Origin: Klebsiella ornithinolytica NBRC 105727 = ATCC 31898
GTDB lineage: Bacteria > Pseudomonadota > Gammaproteobacteria > Enterobacterales > Enterobacteriaceae
Reading direction: 5' to 3'
Assembly (NCBI RefSeq): GCF_001598295.1
Contig: NZ_BCYR01000003.1
Location: forward strand, 124,001 to 188,000
Length of the DNA stretch: 64,000 nt
Shown here: positions 27,281-36,839 of the stretch, piece after piece
How positions within the stretch are numbered: the first letter of the stretch is position 1
Layout: every line of letters begins with the position of its first letter
Translations under genes and position numbers: made by a program
The notes under the pieces: model-generated
The model's database searches: none
What the model saw: only the letters and a program-made list of their open reading frames with translations
Told to the model about the DNA's origin: nothing

Positions 27281-27341
27281 CTTATCACTTCCGGATAGTC
27301 GTTCATTCATTTTTCGTTTTTGCGATTTTCAGGAGTGAATC

Positions 27342-28613
27342 ATGCAGCGTCGAACATTATTAAAAGCTTTTGCCCTCTCCGCCTCTACCGTTCTCATGGG
27401 CTACTCTTTCCAGGTTTATGCCGCCGACACCATTAAAGTCGGGATTATGCATTCACTCTCCGGGACCATGGCGATTTCCGAAACACCGTTGAAAGACGTG
27501 GCGCTGATGGCAATTGACGACATCAATGCCAAAGGCGGCGTGCTGGGGAAAAAGCTCGAGCCGGTGGTTGTCGATCCCGCCTCAAACTGGCCGCTGTTTG
27601 CGGAGAAAGCCCGTCAGCTGCTAACCCAGGACAAAGTGGCGGCGGTCTTTGGCTGCTGGACATCGGTCTCGCGAAAATCGGTGCTGCCGGTTTTTGAAGA
27701 GCTGAACGGCCTGCTGTTCTATCCGGTACAGTACGAAGGCGAAGAGATGTCGCCAAACGTCTTCTATACCGGCGCGGCGCCGAATCAGCAGGCGATTCCG
27801 GCGGTGGAATACCTGCTGAGTGAAGATGGCGGCGGGGCGAAACGCTTCTTCCTGCTGGGCACCGATTACGTCTATCCGCGTACCACCAACAAAATTCTGC
27901 GCGCATTCCTGCATGCGAAAGGGATCCAGGATAAGGACATCGAAGAGGTCTATACCCCGTTCGGTTACAGCGATTACCAGACCATCGTTGCCAACATTAA
28001 GAAATTCTCCGCCGGCGGTAAAACGGCGGTGGTTTCTACCATCAACGGCGATTCCAACGTCCCGTTTTATAAAGAGCTGGCAAACCAGGGGCTGAAAGCG
28101 ACCGATGTGCCGGTGGTGGCCTTCTCGGTCGGTGAAGAGGAGCTGCGCGGTATTGATACCAAACCGCTGGTGGGGAACCTGGCGGCGTGGAACTACTTTG
28201 AGTCCGTCGATAACCCGACCAACAAACAGTTTGTGGCGGATTACCGTGCCTATGCCAAAGCCCACAAGCTGCCAAACGCCGATACCGTGGTGACTAACGA
28301 CCCGATGGAAGCCACCTGGGTTGGGCTGCACATGTGGGCCCAGGCGGTAACCAAAGCGGGAACCACCGATGTCGATAAGGTGCGGGCAGCGATGGCCGGC
28401 CAGACCTTCAACGCGCCATCAGGCTTTACTCTGACTATGGACGCGACCAATCACCATCTGCACAAACCGGTGATGATTGGCGAAATCGAAAGTAACGGGC
28501 AGTTCAACGTCGTCTGGCAGACCGATAAGCCGGTACGCGCCCAGCCGTGGAGCCCGTGGATTGCCGGCAACGATAAGAAACCCGATCATCCGATAAAAAC
28601 TGCCGCTAATTAA
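27342..28613 (+). CDS. urtA: urea ABC transporter, substrate-binding protein
   Basis: This is the periplasmic receptor of the high-affinity urea importer. The 423-aa protein starts MQRRTLLKAFALSASTVLMG, with a twin-arginine-like RRTLLK, and cleaves after VYA. The mature part is a type I binding protein of the amide family (IKVGIMHSLSGTMAISETPL, VFGCWTSVSRKSVLPV, GLLFYPVQYEGEE), with motifs diagnostic for UrtA. It is first in the urtABCDE operon behind a sigma-54 promoter. A 137-bp gap with REP-like hairpins separates it from urtB, which would allow extra binding protein. Confidence 0.95.
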   Translation: MQRRTLLKAFALSASTVLMGYSFQVYAADTIKVGIMHSLSGTMAISETPLKDVALMAIDDINAKGGVLGKKLEPVVVDPASNWPLFAEKARQLLTQDKVAAVFGCWTSVSRKSVLPVFEELNGLLFYPVQYEGEEMSPNVFYTGAAPNQQAIPAVEYLLSEDGGGAKRFFLLGTDYVYPRTTNKILRAFLHAKGIQDKDIEEVYTPFGYSDYQTIVANIKKFSAGGKTAVVSTINGDSNVPFYKELANQGLKATDVPVVAFSVGEEELRGIDTKPLVGNLAAWNYFESVDNPTNKQFVADYRAYAKAHKLPNADTVVTNDPMEATWVGLHMWAQAVTKAGTTDVDKVRAAMAGQTFNAPSGFTLTMDATNHHLHKPVMIGEIESNGQFNVVWQTDKPVRAQPWSPWIAGNDKKPDHPIKTAAN

Positions 28614-28623
28614 GCGCCTCTTT

Positions 28624-28687
28624 CCCGGGCGCGAACGCCTTGCCCGGGCGACATAAGTAGCCCCGGCAAGCGCCAGCGCTGCCGGGG
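28624..28687. repeat. pair of REP-like hairpins between urtA and urtB
   Basis: CCCGGGC ... GCCCGGG (28624-28648) is followed by CCCCGGCA ... TGCCGGGG (28661-28687, loop AGCGCCAGCGC), both with perfect stems. GTAG before the second hairpin and the GCGCCAGCGC core are typical of enterobacterial REP units. The pair probably stabilises the urtA message or dampens downstream expression. Confidence 0.6.
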
Positions 28688-28750
28688 ATATCCCGGAATC
28701 CCGCGCGACCCTCGTTAGCGTTAACGGGGAAATGACACAAGGAGATACTC

Positions 28751-30316
28751 ATGAGCACATGGCGCATAGTGGGGTATTACCTCGCGCTACTGGTGATGAT
28801 CGTGCCGTGGCGGGCGCAGGCAGCGGATGCGGATGATTTTGTGACGGCCAACCGTACCCAGCAGGCGCGCCTGCTGGAACAGTGGGCCGCCGCGCCCGAT
28901 GCCCGGCGGCTGCCGCTGCTGCGGGCGCTGAAAGCGGAAACCCTGGTGGCTGATGACAGTGGCCACGCCTTCAGCCAGCAACAGGCGCTGGGGGCCGCGC
29001 GCACTCTGCAAGGGGCGACAAAACCGGTTCGCCTCACCAACCGCCTGCGTAACCTGGTCGCCGGGGCGTTGGCCACCCATTTGCTTTTCAGTGACAGTGT
29101 CACGGAGAGGGCGGCAGCCGTCAAAACACTACAGCGGGAGGCGACGCCGGAAATGGCGGGGCTGCTGCAACAACGGCTGGCGGTTGAAACCGATGAGGGG
29201 GTTAAAACGCAGCTGGACATTGCGCTGGCCCGCCTGCAGCTTGCCAGCCCGGACAGCGCCAGACGGCTGGCCGCCGTTGAACAGCTCGGTCACGCCGTGG
29301 ATCCGGAGACTCAGGCGCTGCTGATTCCCTATACCGATCTTCAACATGAGCCTGACGCCCGCGTGCGCGATGCGGCGGCAAACAGCCTGAGCCAGATTAA
29401 ACAGCGTCTGCTGCTCGGCGATATTCTCGGCCAGGCATTCATGGGGCTATCGCTGGGGTCGGTGCTGCTGCTGGCAGCGCTGGGGCTGGCCATCACCTAC
29501 GGGTTGCTGGGCGTCATCAATATGGCGCATGGCGAGATGCTGATGATCGGCGCCTACAGCTGCTGGCTGGTGCAGCAAGCGCTGGCACAGCTGGCGCCGC
29601 AGTGGCTGGCGTTCTATCCGCTGGTCGCGCTGCCGGTCGCTTTCCTGATAACCGGCGGCATCGGTATGGCGCTGGAACGCACTATCATTCGTCATCTCTA
29701 CGGCCGGCCGCTGGAGACGCTGCTGGCCACCTGGGGGATTAGCCTGATGCTGATCCAGCTGGTGCGCATGCTGTTCGGCGCCCAGAACCTGGAAGTGGCA
29801 AACCCGGCCTGGCTCTCCGGCGGCTTGCAGGTTCTGCCGAACCTGATCCTGCCGTGGAACCGCCTGGCGGTGCTCGGCTTTGTGCTGCTGGTACTGTTCT
29901 TCACCTGGTTAATTCTCAATAAAACCCGCTTAGGCATGAACGTGCGGGCGGTGACCCAAAACCGGGCGATGGCCGCCTGTTGCGGCGTGCCAACCGGGCG
30001 AGTGGATATGCTGGCATTTGGTCTCGGTTCGGGTATCGCCGGTCTGGGTGGTGTGGCGCTGTCGCAGCTGGGAAATGTCGGCCCGGAACTGGGCCAGGGC
30101 TATATCATCGACTCCTTCCTGGTGGTGGTGCTCGGCGGCGTCGGCCAGCTGGCGGGGAGCGTAGTGGCTGCCTTTGGCCTCGGCATCTTCAACAAAATCC
30201 TCGAACCTCAGCTCGGGGCAGTGTTGGGCAAGATCCTGATCCTGGTGCTGATCATCCTGTTTATTCAGAAGCGTCCGCAGGGTCTGTTTGCCTTAAAAGG
30301 GAGGGTTATTGACTGA
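28751..30316 (+). CDS. urtB: urea ABC transporter permease UrtB
   Basis: The 521-aa protein has a signal peptide (to AQAADAD) and an extracytoplasmic helical part of about 200 residues rich in Ala/Leu with HEAT-like repeats (ERAAAVKTLQREATPEMAGL). The LivH-type permease follows from about residue 225 (MGLSLGSVLLLAALGLAITY, GVINMAHGEMLMIGAYS). The long N-terminal part is characteristic of UrtB. It overlaps urtC by one base (TGATG), indicating translational coupling. Confidence 0.94.
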   Translation: MSTWRIVGYYLALLVMIVPWRAQAADADDFVTANRTQQARLLEQWAAAPDARRLPLLRALKAETLVADDSGHAFSQQQALGAARTLQGATKPVRLTNRLRNLVAGALATHLLFSDSVTERAAAVKTLQREATPEMAGLLQQRLAVETDEGVKTQLDIALARLQLASPDSARRLAAVEQLGHAVDPETQALLIPYTDLQHEPDARVRDAAANSLSQIKQRLLLGDILGQAFMGLSLGSVLLLAALGLAITYGLLGVINMAHGEMLMIGAYSCWLVQQALAQLAPQWLAFYPLVALPVAFLITGGIGMALERTIIRHLYGRPLETLLATWGISLMLIQLVRMLFGAQNLEVANPAWLSGGLQVLPNLILPWNRLAVLGFVLLVLFFTWLILNKTRLGMNVRAVTQNRAMAACCGVPTGRVDMLAFGLGSGIAGLGGVALSQLGNVGPELGQGYIIDSFLVVVLGGVGQLAGSVVAAFGLGIFNKILEPQLGAVLGKILILVLIILFIQKRPQGLFALKGRVID

Positions 30317-31389
30317 TGAGCCAACCAATTAGCTTAACATTAGCGCGTAAGGCGCCGCGATCGCTGCAATGGCTTGGTGTACTCCTGGTGCTGGGGTTGC
30401 TGAGCATGCCGTTTCTGGCGCTGCTGCCGCAGTCACATCCGCTGGCGGTCTCCACCTGGCTGCTGACCCTCAGCGGTAAAATTCTCTGTTACGCGATTGT
30501 CGCCGTAGCGCTGGATCTGGTCTGGGGTTACGCCGGTATGCTGTCGCTGGGCCACGGCATCTTTTTCGCCCTCGGCGGCTATGCGATGGGGATGTATCTG
30601 ATGCGCCAGGCGGCGGGCGATGGTCTGCCGGCATTCATGTCTTTTCTGTCATGGAGCGAGCTGCCGTGGTTCTGGTGGGGAACCCAGCATTTTGCCTGGG
30701 CGATGCTGCTGGTGGTGCTGGTTCCGGGCGTACTGGCCCTGGTCTTCGGCTGGTTTGCTTTCCGCTCTAAAATCAAAGGGGTCTACTTCTCGATCATGAC
30801 CCAGGCGTTGACCTACGCCGGCATGCTGCTCTTTTTCCGTAACGAAACCGGTTTTGGCGGCAACAACGGTTTTACCGGATTCACCACGCTGCTTGGCTAT
30901 TCCGTTACCGCGACCACCACGCGGGCCGCGCTATTTATGGTCACGGTTTTACTGCTGCTGCTGACGTTAGGGATCGGCTATCTGCTGGCGCAGAGTAAAT
31001 TCGGCCGTGTCCTGACGGCGGTGCGTGATGCGGAAAACCGGCTGATGTTCTGCGGATACGATCCGCGCGGCTTTAAGCTGCTGGTGTGGACGCTGTCGGC
31101 GGTGCTGTGTGGCCTCGCGGGGGCGCTGTACGTGCCTCAGGTGGGCATTATTAACCCCAGCGAAATGTCGCCAACCAACTCCATTGAAGCGGCTATTTGG
31201 GTGGCGCTTGGCGGTCGCGGCACCTTAATTGGCCCGGTGCTTGGCGCCGGGCTGGTGAACGGAGCGAAGAGCCTGTTCACCGTCACTATGCCGGAATACT
31301 GGCAGCTGTTCCTTGGTCTGATTTTTATCATCGTGACCCTGTTTCTACCTCGCGGGGTTATTGGCCTGCTGCGCAAAGGAGACCGCTAA
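30316..31389 (+). CDS. urtC: urea ABC transporter permease UrtC
   Basis: The 357-aa LivM-type permease has VALDLVWGYAGMLSLGHGIF, NETGFGGNNGFTGF, FGRVLTAVRDAENRLMFCGY and IGPVLGAGLVNGAKSLF. It forms the transmembrane channel with UrtB. Stop and next start overlap as TAATG with urtD. Confidence 0.94.
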   Translation: MSQPISLTLARKAPRSLQWLGVLLVLGLLSMPFLALLPQSHPLAVSTWLLTLSGKILCYAIVAVALDLVWGYAGMLSLGHGIFFALGGYAMGMYLMRQAAGDGLPAFMSFLSWSELPWFWWGTQHFAWAMLLVVLVPGVLALVFGWFAFRSKIKGVYFSIMTQALTYAGMLLFFRNETGFGGNNGFTGFTTLLGYSVTATTTRAALFMVTVLLLLLTLGIGYLLAQSKFGRVLTAVRDAENRLMFCGYDPRGFKLLVWTLSAVLCGLAGALYVPQVGIINPSEMSPTNSIEAAIWVALGGRGTLIGPVLGAGLVNGAKSLFTVTMPEYWQLFLGLIFIIVTLFLPRGVIGLLRKGDR

Positions 31390-32186
31390 TGCAACCGGAT
31401 GAAGGCCTGTTTACCCGCCAGCAGCCCACGGACCGCTTTCGCGAGCAGACCGACCCGGTGCTCGAGCTGGAGAACATCAACGTCACTTTTGATGGTTTCC
31501 AGGCGCTGACGGATCTCTCATTGCAGATTGGCGTGGGCGAGCTGCGCTGTATTATCGGGCCGAACGGCGCCGGGAAAACGACGCTGATGGATGTCATTAC
31601 CGGCAAAACCCGGCCGCAGAGCGGCAGGGCGCGGTATGACCAGTCGATCGATCTGCTCGGGCTTGATCCTATCGCTATCGCCCGCCAGGGGATCGGCCGC
31701 AAGTTTCAGAAACCGACGGTGTTTGAGGCGCTGACTGTCGCCGAAAATCTTGAGCTGGCGTTGAAAGGCGATAAGTCGGTCTGGGCCAGCCTGCGGGCGC
31801 GGCTGAACGGCGAGCAGGAGGACCGCATCAGCGACATTCTGCGCCTGCTGCGTCTTGATGGCGAACGCGCGCGCCCGGCGGGGCTGCTTTCTCACGGGCA
31901 AAAACAGTTTCTCGAGATCGGCATGCTGCTGGTTCAGGAGCCGCATCTGTTGCTGCTGGATGAGCCCGCTGCCGGGATGACCGATGCTGAAACCGAGTAT
32001 ACCGCCGAGCTGTTCCGCACCCTGGCCGGGCAACATTCCCTGATGGTGGTGGAGCACGATATGGGGTTCGTCGAAACCATCGCTGATCGGGTCACGGTGC
32101 TGCATCAGGGCCAGGTACTGGCAGAGGGCTCGCTCCGCGAGGTACAGGCGAATGAGCAGGTGATTGAGGTGTATCTCGGTCGTTAA
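31389..32186 (+). CDS. urtD: urea ABC transporter ATP-binding protein UrtD
   Basis: The 265-aa LivG-type ATPase has Walker A GPNGAGKTT, an ABC signature region LLSHGQKQFLEIGMLL, Walker B LLLLDEPAAGMT and the switch His in VVEHDMGFV. The start at 31389 overlaps the urtC stop; the frame is open further upstream, but only as an overlap with urtC. It energises urea import from the cytoplasmic face. Confidence 0.94.
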   Translation: MQPDEGLFTRQQPTDRFREQTDPVLELENINVTFDGFQALTDLSLQIGVGELRCIIGPNGAGKTTLMDVITGKTRPQSGRARYDQSIDLLGLDPIAIARQGIGRKFQKPTVFEALTVAENLELALKGDKSVWASLRARLNGEQEDRISDILRLLRLDGERARPAGLLSHGQKQFLEIGMLLVQEPHLLLLDEPAAGMTDAETEYTAELFRTLAGQHSLMVVEHDMGFVETIADRVTVLHQGQVLAEGSLREVQANEQVIEVYLGR

Positions 32187-32195
32187 GGAGAGCGA

Positions 32196-32894
32196 ATGTT
32201 ACAGGTTAATCAGTTACATCAATACTATGGCGGCAGCCACATTCTGCGCGGGGTCGATTTTGAGGCCCGGCAAGGCGAGGTCACCTGTCTGTTGGGGCGC
32301 AATGGCGTGGGTAAAACCACCTTACTGAAGTGCCTGATGGGGCTGATCCCGGCGCGCAGCGGTGAAGTCATCTGGCAGGGGAAAATCATCACCCAGCGTA
32401 AACCGCACCAGCGGGTGCAGGCCGGTATTGCCTATGTGCCGCAGGGTCGTGAAATATTTCCTCGCCTGACGGTTGAAGAGAATCTGCTGATGGGGCTGTC
32501 GCGGTTTCCGGCCAGCGAGGCCGGGCAGGTACCGGAGGAGATTTATCAGCTGTTTCCGGTGCTGAAAACCATGAAACAGCGGCGCGGCGGCGATCTCTCC
32601 GGCGGTCAGCAGCAGCAGCTGGCTATCGGTCGCGCGCTGGCCAGCCGGCCGCAATTGCTGATTCTGGATGAGCCGACGGAAGGTATTCAGCCGTCGGTCA
32701 TCAAAGAGATTGGCGAGGTGATCCGCCAGCTGGCGAACCGTGGCGATATGGCCATTCTGCTGGTCGAGCAGTTTTATGACTTTGCCGCGGCGCTGGCCGA
32801 TCGCTATCTGGTGATGTCGCGGGGAACGATTATTCAACAGGGGAACGGCGCGGCGATGGAAGCGGAAGGGGTGCGCGGCATGGTGACGATTTAA
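32196..32894 (+). CDS. urtE: urea ABC transporter ATP-binding protein UrtE
   Basis: The 232-aa LivF-type ATPase has Walker A GRNGVGKTTLLKCLMG, signature LSGGQQQQLAIGRAL, Walker B LLILDEPTEGIQPS and switch LLVEQFYDFA. The phrase DEPTEGIQPSVIKEIG is typical of UrtE. It is the last gene of the operon and has a ribosome site (AAGGAG) 9 bp after urtD. No urease genes are in the window. Confidence 0.94.
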   Translation: MLQVNQLHQYYGGSHILRGVDFEARQGEVTCLLGRNGVGKTTLLKCLMGLIPARSGEVIWQGKIITQRKPHQRVQAGIAYVPQGREIFPRLTVEENLLMGLSRFPASEAGQVPEEIYQLFPVLKTMKQRRGGDLSGGQQQQLAIGRALASRPQLLILDEPTEGIQPSVIKEIGEVIRQLANRGDMAILLVEQFYDFAAALADRYLVMSRGTIIQQGNGAAMEAEGVRGMVTI

Positions 32895-32895
32895 C

Positions 32896-32921
32896 CTTAT
32901 CGGCCCGTGAGGGCCGATAAG
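32896..32921 (+). terminator. hairpin after urtE
   Basis: CTTATCGGCCC and GGGCCGATAAG form a perfect 11-bp stem with loop GTGA. No T-run follows, but it lies in the 47-bp gap between convergent genes and probably ends both. Confidence 0.7.
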
Positions 32922-32941
32922 CGTCTTCCCCGCTCCTGTCG

Positions 32942-33415
32942 CTATTTGCGCAGCAGTCGCTGCAGCCGCGTCTGACGCCAGCTGCGGATCCATCCGCCGA
33001 AAACAAACAATCGCATGCCTCTCACCAGCAGCAACGCCCCCCAGATCCCGGCGACCCAGGCAGACCAGTTGTTCTCCGGGTTGGTAAACCGGTTAAGTAA
33101 AACCAGCAACACGCATACCACCACGGCGGTCGACAGTGAGCGGAAAAAGCGGCTTTCCTGATGCACGCGCGCTTTTGCCTCTTCGATGCGTAAATCGAGA
33201 GACTCTTCGTGCCCCGCCGGGGAGTCACCGGTGATATCGGCAACGTTAACTTCAAAGACGGCGGCAAGGGCGCTCAGCGTTTCCAGCCCTGGGCGGTCGC
33301 CGTTTTCAATGCGCTGAATTGTCCGCACGCTGAGGCCGGCAAGTTCTGCCAGCTGCTCCTGGGACCAGGCGCGCTGTAGACGTAATTGTTTAACCTGATT
33401 AGTGCTGTTCATCAT
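32942..33415 (-). CDS. XRE-family regulator with two C-terminal membrane helices
   Basis: The 157-aa protein has an N-terminal helix-turn-helix (QVKQLRLQRAWSQEQLAELA, GLSVRTIQRIENGDRPGLET). A hydrophilic linker follows, then two hydrophobic segments (LSTAVVVCVLLVLLNRF and WVAGIWGALLLVRGMRLFVF), the 2TM arrangement. Such regulators are membrane-tethered and may respond to envelope state. The start at 33415 follows GGAGATAG; the longer frame has none. It is downstream of ydeE on the same strand with a 114-bp gap; the target is unknown. Confidence 0.82.
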   Translation of the reverse strand: MMNSTNQVKQLRLQRAWSQEQLAELAGLSVRTIQRIENGDRPGLETLSALAAVFEVNVADITGDSPAGHEESLDLRIEEAKARVHQESRFFRSLSTAVVVCVLLVLLNRFTNPENNWSAWVAGIWGALLLVRGMRLFVFGGWIRSWRQTRLQRLLRK

Positions 33416-33529
33416 GTCTATCTCCGGGTGAAAACCTGAGATGGAGTGTGGCGCCGGGCTCTGTCGGGCACCACGATCCGCAGCCGACAGTTGCACGACA
33501 TTAACCCGACAGCCGCATGACGCCTGGGG

Positions 33530-34726
33530 TTACGCGCTGACGGCCGAACAGCCATTCTGCCACGGGCGAATTTTCATTCCGCGGAAGATCATCAGCCAGG
33601 CAACGATAATAGCGAGCATCAGCACCACAAACAGCGACCAGTGCGGCATATGGGTCAGGATAGATCCGGTAATCATCGGGTTGAAGGCGGCGCCCAGCCA
33701 GCCCAGCGACTGGGCGGAAAAGTAGCTCGCCTTCATGCCGGCGGGGGCGATGTTATCAATCAGCATATACTCACCGGGCGCGTAAATGACCTCGCCAAGC
33801 GTAAACACGGCGGCAGAGAGCCCCCATAGCAGCAGGCTGCTGTCGGAAACAATAAATCCCCCCAGACCGAGGACGAAACAGAACGTACCAAAGGTCATGA
33901 GCGGACGAATATTCCTGGCGCTCAGGCGACGGCCGACGGCGTACTGCAGCGCAACCACCACGGCGGCGTTGACCGGGAGTACCACCGCCACCACCTTTTC
34001 GGCAAAATCGCTATCGGCGACCACCAGCACATACTGCGAAATACAGGAGGCGAATGAACCGCCGACGAACGAGGCCAGCAGGCCGGAAAGCGTAAACCAC
34101 ATCAGCGCGCGGTCGCGCAGCAACACGGAAGGCGACCATTGGGTGGCATTATCCTGGGCAATGGTCGCCGAGGAGCGCTGAACGAAGAGCTGAATACCAA
34201 CCAGCGGCAATGCGGCGCAGGCCGCCGCCAGCCAAAATGGCAGGTTGATACTGTGCATCACCAGCAGCGTGCCGATGGGCGGGCCGACGGTCCAGCCGAT
34301 GTTGAGAAAGGTATAGTTGAGGGAGAAGATCCGCGCTTTCTTTTCCGGCGACAGAACATCGGCAAACCACGCCTTCAGCACGGTGGAGAAGACGGAGTAG
34401 GCGCAGTTGATCAGAGCAAAGAAAAACACCACCAGGCTTACGCTATTGACCAGCGGAATCGCGATAAAGCCGCAGATAAAGGCCAGCACGGCGATAAGCA
34501 TATAGCGCTTTTTATCAAACTTATCGGCCAGAATGCCAAACCCCATGCTAAAGACGACGCCGACGGTGAGGGCGATGGAGAGCGCATAGCCAATTTTATC
34601 CACCTCAAGCTGGTACTGGCGGGTGAGGAAAATGGTCATAAAGGGCAGCGTTGCACCACGGCCGATAGTCAGCAGCAGCGAGGATGCCAGCAGCGCGATG
34701 GTGGAGCGCCTGATGGTCGGTATCAT
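33530..34726 (-). CDS. ydeE: MFS efflux transporter YdeE
   Basis: The 398-aa, 12-segment MFS protein is very similar to E. coli YdeE over its length: RRSTIALLASSLLLTIGRGA, GILADKFDKKRYMLIAV, FALINCAYSVFSTVLKAWFAD, GPPIGTLLVMHSINLPFWLA and IIYAPGEYMLID-like VIYAPGEYMLIDNIAP. YdeE exports certain dipeptides in E. coli. It is divergent from eamA, as in E. coli, where both lie beside the mar locus. Confidence 0.93.
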   Translation of the reverse strand: MIPTIRRSTIALLASSLLLTIGRGATLPFMTIFLTRQYQLEVDKIGYALSIALTVGVVFSMGFGILADKFDKKRYMLIAVLAFICGFIAIPLVNSVSLVVFFFALINCAYSVFSTVLKAWFADVLSPEKKARIFSLNYTFLNIGWTVGPPIGTLLVMHSINLPFWLAAACAALPLVGIQLFVQRSSATIAQDNATQWSPSVLLRDRALMWFTLSGLLASFVGGSFASCISQYVLVVADSDFAEKVVAVVLPVNAAVVVALQYAVGRRLSARNIRPLMTFGTFCFVLGLGGFIVSDSSLLLWGLSAAVFTLGEVIYAPGEYMLIDNIAPAGMKASYFSAQSLGWLGAAFNPMITGSILTHMPHWSLFVVLMLAIIVAWLMIFRGMKIRPWQNGCSAVSA

Positions 34727-34919
34727 GTTGTTTGCCTGATGAAATGTTTTTTTTATGTGGTACTGCTCAGAAATACCATGCTCTCAGGACCTTGTATAGC
34801 GCAACCCGGTGTCATCATGTGCTTTGGTACCCTGCTAAAAATAATGATCTATCCGGCGGGCGCTTTTTTGGGTACTTTGATTTTGTTCACAAAAATTCAT
34901 ATAACAACAGAGGCAGGGT

Positions 34920-35819
34920 ATGACACGTAAAGACGGGCTGCTGGCGCTGCTGGTGGTAGTGGTGTGGGGGCTGAATTTTGTGGTGATTAAGGTCGGACTC
35001 CACAATATGCCGCCGCTGATGCTGGCGGGACTGCGTTTCTTACTGGTGGCCTTTCCGGCGCTGTTGTTTGTTGCCCGTCCCAAAATCCCGCTGCGCCTGC
35101 TGCTCGGCTATGGCCTGACCATCAGCTTTGGTCAGTTCGCCTTTTTATTCTGCGCAATTAATCTTGGGATGCCCGCTGGCCTGGCCTCTTTGGTGCTGCA
35201 GGCGCAGGCGTTCTTCACCATTATTCTTGGCGCTTTTGCCTTCGGTGAACGCCTGCAGGGAAAACAGCTGGCCGGGATTGCGCTGGCTATTTTTGGCATC
35301 CTGGTGCTGGTGGAAGCCAGCCTCGGCGGCCAGCATGTTCCGGTCGTCGGATTTATGCTGACTCTGGCGGCGGCGTTGAGCTGGGCGTGCGGTAATATCT
35401 TTAATAAGAAGATCATGTCCCGCGCCGAGAAACCGCAGATTATGTCCCTGGTGGTGTGGAGCGCGCTGATTCCGGTGCTGCCGTTTATGCTGGCGTCATG
35501 GGCGATCGATGGCCCGCAGACGATGATGGCGAGCCTGATTCATATTGATATGCTGACCGTGCTCTCGCTGCTTTATCTGGCGTTTATTGCCACGATTGTG
35601 GGCTACGGCATCTGGGGCTCGCTGCTTGGGCGCTATGAAACCTGGCGCGTGGCGCCGCTGTCGTTGCTGGTGCCGGTAGTGGGGATGGCCAGCGCCGCGC
35701 TGTTGCTCGGCGAAACGCTGAACGGCTTGCAGCTGCTGGGGGCCGTTTTGATTATGGCCGGGCTGTATATCAACGTTTTCGGCCTGCGGACCTGGCGGAC
35801 GGGCGTGGTCCCAAGATAA
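34920..35819 (+). CDS. eamA: O-acetylserine/cysteine exporter EamA
   Basis: The 299-aa protein has ten membrane segments in two EamA domains and is nearly identical to E. coli EamA (YdeD) at the start (RKDGLLALLVVVVWGLNFVV, KVGLHNMPPLMLAGLRF) and in LASLVLQAQAFFTIILGAF and GRYETWRVAPLSLLVPVVGM. It exports metabolites of the cysteine pathway. It is divergent from ydeE with 193 bp between starts. Confidence 0.95.
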   Translation: MTRKDGLLALLVVVVWGLNFVVIKVGLHNMPPLMLAGLRFLLVAFPALLFVARPKIPLRLLLGYGLTISFGQFAFLFCAINLGMPAGLASLVLQAQAFFTIILGAFAFGERLQGKQLAGIALAIFGILVLVEASLGGQHVPVVGFMLTLAAALSWACGNIFNKKIMSRAEKPQIMSLVVWSALIPVLPFMLASWAIDGPQTMMASLIHIDMLTVLSLLYLAFIATIVGYGIWGSLLGRYETWRVAPLSLLVPVVGMASAALLLGETLNGLQLLGAVLIMAGLYINVFGLRTWRTGVVPR

Positions 35820-35945
35820 GTAAAGGCCATATATCTGGACAGGGATGTTTTTTGCATGACGGCGCCAGGGTTGCTTGTCGCTGGTCTTTGACCATGATGT
35901 GGTTAGGCTCAGGGGCAAAGCGAATGAGTGACCAAAGGAATATAA

Positions 35946-36839
35946 ATGATTGATGACATCCGCTACCTGATCGTTTTTGCAAAAATTGTAGAGGCGGGAT
36001 CCATCTCAGGTGGCGCAGAAGCTTTAGGGCTGACGACCGCAACGGCGAGCACGCATCTGGCAAAACTGGAAAAAAATCTGGGTAGTGCTCTGCTATATAG
36101 AAATACCCGGAAACTCTCTCTGACTCACGATGGCCTCAGTTTGCTGGAGACGGCCAAATCTATGCTGGAGCTGTATGAGAAGGGGGTTATTGAATTTAAG
36201 CAGCGGTCTATATCAACGGCTAACAAGCTGCATATTTCTGTTCCTGCCGTTTTTATCAATAGCGCATTTACTCGTCATCTTGCGGTTTTTATAAAGGAAT
36301 ATCCGGATGTTTTCCTCAATATTTCTTATAGCGACACGCGGAAAGATATTATCGGAGAGAGTATTGATGTTGCTTTTCGGATTGGGGAGCTCCCGGACAG
36401 CTCACTCAAAGCCCGGCATCTTTTTGTGCTGCCCCGGCAGCTCGTCGCATCAAAGGCGTTGTTAAGCCAATATAAGCCCATCAACCACCCTGATGATCTT
36501 GAACCACTGCCCTGGATTGGACTGACCATGAGGCAGAACCAACGGGCGTTCAGGCATAAAAATGGCGAGGTGGCGTTAGTAAAGTATACGCCAACGGTTG
36601 TCGTTGATAATGTTGAAGCGGCCTATGCTCTTGCAAAGCAACACATTGGACTGGCCGCTCCCCCTCGCTATCTGAGTGAGAATGATGTTAAGCGCGCAGA
36701 AATGCAGGAAGTACTCCCGGACTGGTCATTAGAACCTCTAAAGGTATACGCCATATGGCCGGCGAATATATCGACCAGCAGTATTGCCTACAAATTGATT
36801 AATAATATTTATAATTCCTTTGAGTCGCATAAATTATGA
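35946..36839 (+). CDS. LysR-family transcriptional regulator
   Basis: The 297-aa protein has a LysR helix-turn-helix (YLIVFAKIVEAGSISGGAEA, LGLTTATASTHLAKLEKNLG, LLYRNTRKLSLTHDG) and an effector domain of the CrgA group. Base composition is more AT-rich than neighbours. It converges with and overlaps by 6 bp the LysE-type exporter gene, an uncommon arrangement for a LysR/LysE pair, which is usually divergent. Confidence 0.9.
   Translation: MIDDIRYLIVFAKIVEAGSISGGAEALGLTTATASTHLAKLEKNLGSALLYRNTRKLSLTHDGLSLLETAKSMLELYEKGVIEFKQRSISTANKLHISVPAVFINSAFTRHLAVFIKEYPDVFLNISYSDTRKDIIGESIDVAFRIGELPDSSLKARHLFVLPRQLVASKALLSQYKPINHPDDLEPLPWIGLTMRQNQRAFRHKNGEVALVKYTPTVVVDNVEAAYALAKQHIGLAAPPRYLSENDVKRAEMQEVLPDWSLEPLKVYAIWPANISTSSIAYKLINNIYNSFESHKL

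Noticed and set aside
27621-28331. 236-codon frame antisense to urtA
   Set aside because: Shadow of a strongly supported coding gene; His/Arg/Gln-rich composition typical of antisense frames.
33425-33440. CTGAGATGG resembling a TPP riboswitch fragment
   Set aside because: It lies away from thiamin-like genes and the second conserved TPP element is missing; no riboswitch was found near tenA either.
34139-34930. 263-codon plus-strand frame across ydeE
   Set aside because: Antisense to a clear YdeE orthologue; low-complexity Gln/Asp/Gly composition.
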